The notes under the pieces: model-generated | Database searches by the model: none | Told to the model about the DNA's origin: nothing | The model's input: the letters and a program-made list of their open reading frames with translations, nothing else | Shown here: one piece after another, positions 58,359 to 64,000 of the stretch | Position numbering within the stretch: the first letter of the stretch is position 1 | How the letters are laid out: the number at the start of each line of letters is the position of its first letter | Translations under genes and position numbers: made by a program | Assembly (NCBI RefSeq): GCF_028882275.1 | Contig: NZ_JARBUT010000018.1 | Span: 62,001 to 126,000, forward strand | Direction: 5' to 3' | From: Nocardiopsis sp. N85 | Lineage (GTDB): Bacteria > Actinomycetota > Actinomycetes > Streptosporangiales > Streptosporangiaceae | DNA length: 64,000 nucleotides

Positions 58359-59512
58359 ACAGCCACCGGTTGTCGACCGAGCACGCCGACCTGCGGGCCG
58401 CCGTGGAGGAGTTCGCCCGGACCGAGGTCGCCCCGGTCATCGGCGAGCACTACGAGAACGGGACCTTCCCCTACGAGGTCATCGCCAAGATGGGGCGGAT
58501 GGGCCTGTTCGGGCTGCCCTTCCCCGAGGAGTACGGGGGCATGGGCGGCGACTACTTCGCGCTGTGCCTGGCCCTGGAGGAGCTGGCCCGGATCGACTCG
58601 TCGGTGGCGATCACCCTGGAGGCGGGGGTGTCGCTGGGCGCGATGCCGCTGTACCGGTTCGGCACCGAGGACCAGAAGAAGACCTACCTTCCCCGGCTGA
58701 CCGCCGGTGAGGCGCTCGGCGCCTTCGGGCTGACCGAGCCCGACGGGGGCTCCGACGCGGGGGCCACCCGCACCACCGCCCGGCTGGAGGGCGGGGAGTG
58801 GGTGATCAACGGGACCAAGTCGTTCATCACCAACTCCGGGACCGACATCACCGCGTTGGTCACCGTCACGGCCGTCACCGGGCGTCGGGAGGACGGCCGG
58901 CCGGAGATCTCCTCGATCCTGGTGCCCAAGGGGACACCGGGCTTCTCGGTCGGGCAGAAGTACTCCAAGGTCGGCTGGAACGCCTCCGACACCAACGAGC
59001 TGGTGTTCGAGGACTGCCGTGTGCCCGAGGCCAACCTGGTGGGCGAGCGCGGGCGCGGGTACGCCCAGTTCCTGCGCATCCTCGACGAGGGGCGCATCGC
59101 CATCGCGGCGCTGTCGGTGGGTCTGGCCCAGGGCTGTGTGGACGAGAGCGTGCGCTACGCCCACGAGCGGCACGCGTTCGGCCACGCGATCGGTCACTAC
59201 CAGGCGATCCAGTTCAAGATCGCCGAGATGGAGGCCCGCGCGCACACCGCCCGACTGGCCTACTACGACGCCGCCTCGCGCATGCTCGCCGGCGAGCCGT
59301 TCAAGAAGGAGGCGGCGATCGCCAAACTGATCGCCTCCAACGCCGCGATGGACAACGCCCGCGACGCCACCCAGGTGTTCGGCGGGTACGGGTTCATGAA
59401 CGACTACGCGGTGGGCCGCTTCTACCGGGATGCCAAGATCCTGGAGATCGGCGAGGGCACCAGCGAGGTCCAGAAGATGCTCATCGCCCGCGAGCTGGGC
59501 CTTCCCGCCTAG
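58355..59512 (+). CDS. Acyl-CoA dehydrogenase (isovaleryl-CoA or related)
   Basis: Predicted 385 residues, standard. FGLTEPDGGSDAGATRTTA and NGTKSFITNSGTDITALV are FAD/substrate motifs; the catalytic-region EIGEGTSEVQKMLIAREL is intact. The set carboxyltransferase, biotin carboxylase, ACAD under a TetR matches the accD1-accA1-fadE19 order of mycobacteria and liu clusters of other bacteria, placing it in leucine (isovaleryl-CoA) catabolism. The ATG overlaps the preceding stop (ATGA). Stop codon abuts repeat copy 2. A branched short-chain role is inferred. Confidence 0.92.
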   Translation: MNSHRLSTEHADLRAAVEEFARTEVAPVIGEHYENGTFPYEVIAKMGRMGLFGLPFPEEYGGMGGDYFALCLALEELARIDSSVAITLEAGVSLGAMPLYRFGTEDQKKTYLPRLTAGEALGAFGLTEPDGGSDAGATRTTARLEGGEWVINGTKSFITNSGTDITALVTVTAVTGRREDGRPEISSILVPKGTPGFSVGQKYSKVGWNASDTNELVFEDCRVPEANLVGERGRGYAQFLRILDEGRIAIAALSVGLAQGCVDESVRYAHERHAFGHAIGHYQAIQFKIAEMEARAHTARLAYYDAASRMLAGEPFKKEAAIAKLIASNAAMDNARDATQVFGGYGFMNDYAVGRFYRDAKILEIGEGTSEVQKMLIARELGLPA

Positions 59513-59662
59513 GGCCTGTTCTTCGCATGCTCTTGCGCGCCCTCGGGGGGTCCGAGGGCGCCCACGGGGTTCTGGAGGCCCGGAGCGCGGGGCCGAGGGT
59601 GCCGTTCTCCGGGCGCGCCGAGCACGGACCGAAGCGGGGCGCGGGTTCGAAAGAACACGGCC
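59513..59662 (+). repeat. MITE-like dispersed repeat, copy 2
   Basis: Begins immediately after the TAG of the ACAD gene with the same GGCCTGTTCTTCGCA as copy 1, contains the identical 24-nt block at 59554-59577 and a 78-nt tract (59583-59660) matching 44751-44824 with few differences, and ends GTTCGAAAGAACACGGCC. The terminal inverted repeat is GGCC-TGTTCTT-CG against GGCCGTGTTCTTTCG. Confidence 0.7.
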
Positions 59663-59850
59663 GGGGGATGGATCGGGGTGGTCCTCCGGGAGCGGTGCGG
59701 GGGTCCGCCCCGTGGGATCGCCCTGGCGAGAGGAAACGATCGTCGGCGGGGCGGCTCCGACCCTCGGAGCCGTCCGATAGGCACCCGTACGCGGAGTCGG
59801 GGTGGCGCCCCGGATGTAGCCGACCCGAGCGGTCGGTACACCGCCCCCGG

Positions 59851-59874
59851 GGCCGCGTCCGATCGGACGCGGCC
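59851..59874. terminator. 24-bp palindromic hairpin with short U-tract
   Basis: GGCCGCGTCCGA and TCGGACGCGGCC form a perfect stem followed by CCTTTCC, the likely terminator of the leucine-type operon. The rest of 59663-60055 contains no gene that I can support. Confidence 0.65.
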
Positions 59875-60055
59875 CTTTCCGGACAGCCCTTCAACGGTTC
59901 CAAGGGGTGACAAGTCCCCATAATCGTCACAGAATGGACTCCACGCGGCCAGTGCGGGTCCCTTGTGTTCCGGACCCGGCGACCCGGTCCGCCCACGAAG
60001 CGGGCCCCGCCTCGGGTCCACTGCCGACCCTGTCCCCGGCCGGAGGAGTCACCGG

Positions 60056-60781
60056 ATGGAAGGCGCCCTTCCCGTCCTCGCCGTGGTCGTCGTCGTGGTG
60101 ACGGCCGGCGCGGTCGTGGTCTCCGCGCACTTTCGCAAGGAACGCGTCGTCGAGCTCCGAAGTTGGGCGCGCGCGCACGCATGGACCTACGACGAACACC
60201 ACCCCGCGCCCTTGGGCGACACCGCGCTCCCGCGTCCTCTGGGAGGCAGGTCCCCCCGTTTCCACCACGTGCTGACCGGACGGCACCGCGCCCACGAGGT
60301 CGTCTTCTTCGAGCACACCCCTCGCCCGACCGCTCCCGTGGCGCGGGGCGAGACCCGGCACACCTACCGGATCGTGGCCGTGCGCATCCCCGGTGTCGGA
60401 TCCGACCTGGAGATCCGCCGCCGCGACGACGCGTCGACCGCCGTTCCCACCGAGACCGCCTTCGACCGGGCCTTCCAGGTATCGGGGGCCGACGGATTCG
60501 CTCGCGCGGCCCTGGACCGGGAGACGGTGGCGTGGCTGCTGTCGGACCCCCGCTCACGTTCCTTCCCCGTCCGTTTCAGCGGGGATCACGTGCTCACCTG
60601 GGCCGTCATGCGACTGGACCCGGATCGGGCCCTCACCGCGGCGGACTACCTCATCGACCTGATCGCCCGTATCCCCGCACAGGCCTGGCGGCACGACGAC
60701 GCGCTCCGCGCCGGTGGAACGTCACCCCGCTCACCGGTGAGAACGCTACAATCCGGCTTGCCCCAACGCAGCAAGGAGTGA
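60056..60781 (+). CDS. Membrane-anchored protein, unknown function
   Basis: Predicted 241 residues. One N-terminal membrane helix (LPVLAVVVVVVTAGAVVVSA) precedes a soluble alpha/beta region of about 210 residues starting RVVELRSWARAHAWTYDEHH; the FEHTPRPTAPVARGETRHTYRIVAVRIPG segment and the WLLSDPRSRSFPVRFSGDHV segment suggest a cytoplasmic PH-like or DUF3137-like domain, though I cannot name it. GGAGGAG lies 7 nt before the ATG. The repeat-protein gene follows 8 nt later, so the two are probably co-expressed. Confidence 0.75.
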   Translation: MEGALPVLAVVVVVVTAGAVVVSAHFRKERVVELRSWARAHAWTYDEHHPAPLGDTALPRPLGGRSPRFHHVLTGRHRAHEVVFFEHTPRPTAPVARGETRHTYRIVAVRIPGVGSDLEIRRRDDASTAVPTETAFDRAFQVSGADGFARAALDRETVAWLLSDPRSRSFPVRFSGDHVLTWAVMRLDPDRALTAADYLIDLIARIPAQAWRHDDALRAGGTSPRSPVRTLQSGLPQRSKE

Positions 60782-60789
60782 CATCCGTC

Positions 60790-61080
60790 TTGAGCGACCC
60801 CAACACCACGGCGCGCATCTCCCGCGCGGACCTCTTCCGCGACGAGACACCCGACCCCGACTCGACGGCCCGCATCACGCGCGCGGACCTCTTCCGCGAC
60901 GAGACACCCGACCCCGACTCGACGGCCCGCATCACGCGCGCGGACCTCTTCCGCGACGAGACACCCGACCCCGACTCGACGGCCCGCATCACGCGCGCGG
61001 ACCTCTTCCGCGACGAGACACCCGACCCCGACTCGACGGCCCGCATCTCCCGCGCGGACCTCTTCCGCGACGGGGACTGA
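60790..61080 (+). CDS. Small protein of near-identical 19-residue repeats
   Basis: Predicted 96 residues starting SDPNTTARISRADLFRDE. Five tandem units follow the pattern TARITRADLFRDETPDPDS, the last truncated at RDGD. Units two to four are identical at protein and DNA level. Each unit pairs a basic amphipathic stretch (TARITRADLF) with an acidic Pro-rich turn (RDETPDPDS). No signal peptide or membrane helix. The TTG at 60790 lies 11 nt after AAGGAG; a GTG at 60778 is the alternative. Unknown family; co-expression with the membrane protein upstream is likely. Coding is supported by frame preservation through the repeats. Confidence 0.65.
   Translation: MSDPNTTARISRADLFRDETPDPDSTARITRADLFRDETPDPDSTARITRADLFRDETPDPDSTARITRADLFRDETPDPDSTARISRADLFRDGD
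60808..61077 (+). repeat. 57-bp tandem coding repeat, 4.7 copies
   Basis: Units lie at 60808-60864, 60865-60921, 60922-60978, 60979-61035 and a partial at 61036-61077. The three middle units are 100% identical in DNA; the first and last share the variant ATCTCCCGC at the start. Confidence 0.9.
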
Positions 61081-61098
61081 CCCTCCGCCCCACGAACG

Positions 61099-61129
61099 AG
61101 CGCCCGCCCGGCGATGCCGGACGGGCGCT
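61099..61129. terminator. Bidirectional terminator between repeat protein gene and thrS
   Basis: AGCGCCCG (61099-61106) pairs with CGGGCGCT (61122-61129) and CCGGC with GCCGG inside, loop GAT. CGCTTTCTC follows on the plus strand. Confidence 0.7.
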
Positions 61130-61144
61130 GCGCTTTCTCAGGTG

Positions 61145-63118
61145 TCAGCGACGCTCGCGGACGGTCGCGATGATCTCGGCGACCGCGTCGTCGACCGGCA
61201 CACCGTTGTTCTGGGAGCCGTCGCGGTAGCGGAAGGAGACCGCGCCCTTGCTGATGTCCTCGTCACCGGCCAGCAGCATGAAGGGCACCTTCTGCTTCTG
61301 GGCGTTGCGGATCTTCTTCTGCATGCGGTCGTCGCCGGCGTCGACCTCGACCCGGATGCCCTCGGCGCGCAGCTTCGCCGCCACCTCCTGGAGGTAGGGC
61401 ACGTGCTCGTCGGCGATCGGGATGCCCACCGCCTGCACCGGGGCGAGCCAGGCCGGGAAGGCGCCCGCGTAGTGCTCCAGCAGCACCGCGAAGAACCGCT
61501 CGATGGAGCCGAACAGGGCACGGTGGATCATCACCGGCCGTTGGCGGGAACCGTCGGCGGCGGTGTACTCCAGGTCGAAGCGCTCGGGCAGGTTGAAGTC
61601 CACCTGGATGGTGGACATCTGCCAGGTGCGACCGATGGCGTCCTTGGCCTGGACGGAGATCTTGGGTCCGTAGAAGGCGGCACCGCCCGGGTCCATGACC
61701 AGTTCCAGCCCCTGCTTCTCGGCGGCCTGGCGGAGGGTGTCGGTGGCCTCCTCCCAGACCTCGTCCGAGCCGATGGACTTCTCCGGGTCCTTGGTGGACA
61801 GCTCCAGGTAGAAGTCGTCCAGACCGTAGTCGCGCAGCAGGTCGAGCACGAAGGTGAGCAACGAGTCGAGCTCGTCGGCCATCTGCTCCTTGGTGCAGTA
61901 GATGTGCGCGTCGTCCTGGGTGAAGCCGCGGGCGCGGGTGAGGCCGTGGACCACACCGGACTTCTCGTACCGGTACACGGTGCCGAACTCGAACAGGCGC
62001 AGCGGCAGCTCACGGTAGGAGCGCCCGCGCGCGTCGAAGATCAGGTTGTGCATCGGGCAGTTCATCGGCTTCAGGTAGTAGTCCTGACCGCCGTCGAGCT
62101 GCATGGGGGGGTACATGCCCTCCGCGTACCAGTCCAGGTGCCCCGACTTCTCGAACAGGGCGCCCTTGGTGGCGTGCGGGGTGTAGACGAACTGGTAGCC
62201 GCCCTCTTCGTGGCGCTTGCGCGAGTAGTCCTCCATGACCCGGCGCACGATGCCGCCCTTGGGGTGGAAGACCGCCAGGCCCGAGCCGATCTCCTCGGGG
62301 ATCGAGAACAGGTCGAGCTCGGAGCCGAGCTTGCGGTGGTCGCGCTTCTCGGCCTCCTCCAGGAAGGTCAGGTACGCCTTGAGGGCGTCCTTGGTCTCCC
62401 AGGCGGTGCCGTAGACGCGCTGCAACTGCGGGTTGGTCTCCTTGCCGCGCCAGTAGGCGGCGGCGGTGCGCATGAGCTTGAACGCCGGGACGACCCTGGT
62501 GGTGGGCAGGTGCGGGCCCCGGCACAGGTCCTTCCAGCACTGCTCGCCGCTGCGCGGGTCGATGTTGTCGTAGATGGTCAGCTCACCGGCGCCGACTTCG
62601 GCGGAGGCGCCCTCGGCGGCCTCGGCGGCGCCGCCCTTGAGGCCGATCAGCTCCAGCTTGTAGGGCTCGGTGGCCAGCTCGGCGCGGGCCTCCTCGTCGG
62701 TGACGACCCGGCGGTCGAAGCGCTGCCCCTGCTTGATGATCTGCTGCATCTTCTTCTCGATGCTCTTGAGATCGGCGGGGGTGAAGGGCTCGGCGACGTC
62801 GAAGTCGTAGTAGAAGCCGTTCTCGACGGGCGGTCCGATGCCCAGCTTGGCCTCGGGGAACAGCTCCTGGACGGCCTGCGCGAGGACGTGCGCGGTGGAA
62901 TGGCGCAGGATCGCCCGCCCGTCCTCGGAGTCGATGGCGATGGGCTCGACGGTGTCGCCGTCGCGCAACTCGCGGAAGAGGTCCCGCGGCTCTCCGTTGA
63001 CCAAGGCGGCGATGACGGTCCTACCGTCGGCCTCCAGCGCCTGCCCCGCCGTGGTGGTGGCCGCCACCACACGCGGTGATCCGGCGATGGTGATGTGCAG
63101 CTCGGGCGCGGCGGACAC
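61145..63118 (-). CDS. thrS: Threonyl-tRNA synthetase
   Basis: Predicted 657 residues, full length. It charges tRNA-Thr with threonine. The N-terminal TGS domain (1-65) precedes the editing domain with HSTAHVLAQAV and CRGPHLPTT (metal and editing residues). In the class II core, motif 1 is near FHPKGGIVRRVME, motif 2 is FGTVYRYEKSGVVHGLTRARG (split), the zinc Cys is in KPMNCPMHNL, and motif 3 is VMIHRALFGSIERF. The anticodon domain ends the protein. The GTG at 63118 has GAGGAG 5 nt upstream; the frame extends to 63427 without support. No T-box leader is evident. Confidence 0.96.
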   Translation of the reverse strand: MSAAPELHITIAGSPRVVAATTTAGQALEADGRTVIAALVNGEPRDLFRELRDGDTVEPIAIDSEDGRAILRHSTAHVLAQAVQELFPEAKLGIGPPVENGFYYDFDVAEPFTPADLKSIEKKMQQIIKQGQRFDRRVVTDEEARAELATEPYKLELIGLKGGAAEAAEGASAEVGAGELTIYDNIDPRSGEQCWKDLCRGPHLPTTRVVPAFKLMRTAAAYWRGKETNPQLQRVYGTAWETKDALKAYLTFLEEAEKRDHRKLGSELDLFSIPEEIGSGLAVFHPKGGIVRRVMEDYSRKRHEEGGYQFVYTPHATKGALFEKSGHLDWYAEGMYPPMQLDGGQDYYLKPMNCPMHNLIFDARGRSYRELPLRLFEFGTVYRYEKSGVVHGLTRARGFTQDDAHIYCTKEQMADELDSLLTFVLDLLRDYGLDDFYLELSTKDPEKSIGSDEVWEEATDTLRQAAEKQGLELVMDPGGAAFYGPKISVQAKDAIGRTWQMSTIQVDFNLPERFDLEYTAADGSRQRPVMIHRALFGSIERFFAVLLEHYAGAFPAWLAPVQAVGIPIADEHVPYLQEVAAKLRAEGIRVEVDAGDDRMQKKIRNAQKQKVPFMLLAGDEDISKGAVSFRYRDGSQNNGVPVDDAVAEIIATVRERR

Positions 63119-63612
63119 GGTGACTCCTCGTAAGACGCGAACAGATCGTGGGACGTCCGGCGGCACACCCGAGGTGGGCGGCGCCACGTCTGGACCGATG
63201 CTATCGGCTCCGGGCCGCGACCGCCCCGTCGTCCACAGGCGCGGGGAACGCGGTTCCGTCGAGCCCGACGCGGCTTTCCGAGAAGAGCGAGGGGTGAATG
63301 AGAAGTGTCGGGAACCGGTCGGGGAACAGGATCGTTCTCTCTCAGATCCCATGATTCGGACTCGACCGTCATCGCGCACGGGGGTTCCGTAACGGACACC
63401 GCGCCCGGGGTCGACCGTGCAGGCCAACGGCCGGAGGTCCCATGAATCAAGACGAATCTGTCATGAATTGTCGCGTTTTCAGCGAGTCGTCCACAGCTTC
63501 GGCGGGGGCCATTGATCCGGAACCCGGGATCGGTGACAATCAGCAGACGTCCGATCACCGTCCCCAGTCGACCCGAATGCACCGAATCGCTTCGACCGAA
63601 TACTGTGAGCGC
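63119..63612. other. Divergent intergenic region upstream of thrS
   Basis: No gene visible in about 490 nt. CCGAT-GCT-ATCGG (63195-63207) is a small palindrome overlapping a possible thrS -10 element (TAGCAT on the minus strand). Near the other end TACTGT (63601-63606) is a -10 element 6 nt before the next gene. The middle, 63420-63560, is relatively AT-rich and may hold further promoters. Confidence 0.4.
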
Positions 63613-64000
63613 ATGTCACCGAGACCACCGAACGGCCCCTCGACCCCGGAGACATCCCCCCGAACCGCCCGTGGTGGCAGCACCCGCCTGTGGCGTCGCG
63701 CCCGGGCGCGCCTGCGCCTCTTCCGCAGGCGCATGCACGCTCACCCGGTACTGCACCTGCCCTGGCTCATCCTCGTCGGCACGGTGGGCACCCTGATCAT
63801 CCTCGCCGGGGTGGTGATGCTGGTGGCCCCTGGGCCGGGGGTCGCCGCGATCATCCTCGGACTGGTGGTCCTCAGCACCGAGTTCAGGTGGGCCCAGCGG
63901 CTGGTGCGGCCGGCCCGCGTCTGGTTCCGACGCGCGGAGAGGTACGGCATGCGCCTGCGCGCCCGGGCGTTGGAGCGCTACCGCGCCCGACGGGCACTGC
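63613..64000 (+). CDS. PGPGW-motif membrane protein (TIGR02611-like), 3' end outside window
   Basis: 129 codons are visible and the frame is open at the window end. A basic N-terminal tail of about 45 residues (RLWRRARARLRLFRRRMHAH) leads to two membrane helices, LPWLILVGTVGTLIILAGVVML and GVAAIILGLVVLSTEF, joined by APGPG, the hallmark of the PGPGW/TIGR02611 family, whose function is unknown. The ATG follows TACTGT by 6 nt, so the transcript is probably leaderless. Confidence 0.8.
   Translation, partial: MSPRPPNGPSTPETSPRTARGGSTRLWRRARARLRLFRRRMHAHPVLHLPWLILVGTVGTLIILAGVVMLVAPGPGVAAIILGLVVLSTEFRWAQRLVRPARVWFRRAERYGMRLRARALERYRARRAL

Noticed and set aside
60808..61077. 57-bp repeats considered as a CRISPR-like or iteron array.
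   Set aside because: Units are contiguous with no spacers, preserve one reading frame and end in a stop codon after a sensible start region.
63119..63612. T-box or other leader for thrS.
   Set aside because: I could not find a T-box motif or specifier stem on the minus strand; the palindrome present is too small.

Overview
The window is about 72% GC by eye, densely coded, with strong G/C third codon positions, frequent GTG/TTG starts, ATGA/GTGA stop-start overlaps and several leaderless promoters. With its gene families (DUF2630, PGPGW membrane protein, CsoR, AtuA, bkd-type E1 genes beside an Lrp/AsnC regulator) it looks like ordinary chromosome from a filamentous actinobacterium, probably Nocardiopsaceae (Nocardiopsis-like). 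The genus is inference. I saw no tRNA, rRNA, CRISPR array, prophage or intact insertion sequence.

Layout. 1-2.6 kb: an M20 peptidase (cut by the window edge), an S66 LD-carboxypeptidase and a decayed M55 D-aminopeptidase fragment. 2.6-5.0 kb: an XRE regulator with a perfect palindromic operator, then an acyl-CoA oxidase-like enzyme. 5.0-11.2 kb: a PadR regulator, a DrrAB-type ABC exporter, a VOC (glyoxalase/bleomycin-resistance fold) protein and an MFS transporter, tied together by six copies of one 16-bp inverted repeat; a GH1 beta-glucosidase follows. 12.6-20.6 kb (minus strand): an AtuA-type operon with atuA, carboxyltransferase, biotin carboxylase, acyl-CoA dehydrogenase and TetR. 20.7-24.5 kb: a small membrane protein, then cysteine dioxygenase, cupin-methyltransferase and EamA exporter genes behind a structured 5' leader. 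24.6-32.0 kb: a nucleoside salvage operon (BMP lipoprotein, ABC ATPase, two permeases, Cdd, DeoA). 32.4-36.9 kb: 2-oxoacid dehydrogenase E1alpha/E1beta, a lone lipoyl-domain protein and an alpha/beta hydrolase, with a divergent Lrp regulator. 36.9-43.6 kb: phosphopentomutase-like mutase, purine nucleoside phosphorylase, GNAT, a non-catalytic ALDH, a catalytic ALDH and DeoC. 43.9-52.0 kb: housekeeping and unknown genes including acetoacetyl-CoA synthetase, a sortase-anchored Ser-Pro protein and CsoR. 52.1-59.5 kb: NDH-2-like oxidoreductase, then a TetR-controlled leucine-degradation-type operon (carboxyltransferase, biotin carboxylase, acyl-CoA dehydrogenase). 59.5-64 kb: a repeat element, a membrane protein, a protein made of identical 19-residue repeats, thrS, and a PGPGW protein cut by the window end.

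How it fits together. Nucleosides enter by the BMP/ABC system; Cdd, DeoA and PNP release (deoxy)ribose-1-phosphate; the mutase and DeoC convert it to glyceraldehyde-3-phosphate and acetaldehyde; the ALDH pair is placed to oxidise the aldehyde. Branched-chain or terpenoid acyl-CoAs are handled by two paralogous biotin-dependent carboxylase operons, each with its own TetR and operator.

Most worth a second look: the PadR operator network with duplicated promoter geometry; the three-way-junction leader before cysteine dioxygenase; E1 genes with a lipoyl-only E2 plus a separate hydrolase (a split AcoC-like arrangement); a split ALDH16-like gene pair; a MITE-like element present twice directly after stop codons; the 57-bp identical coding repeats; and a 43-bp near-perfect double operator.
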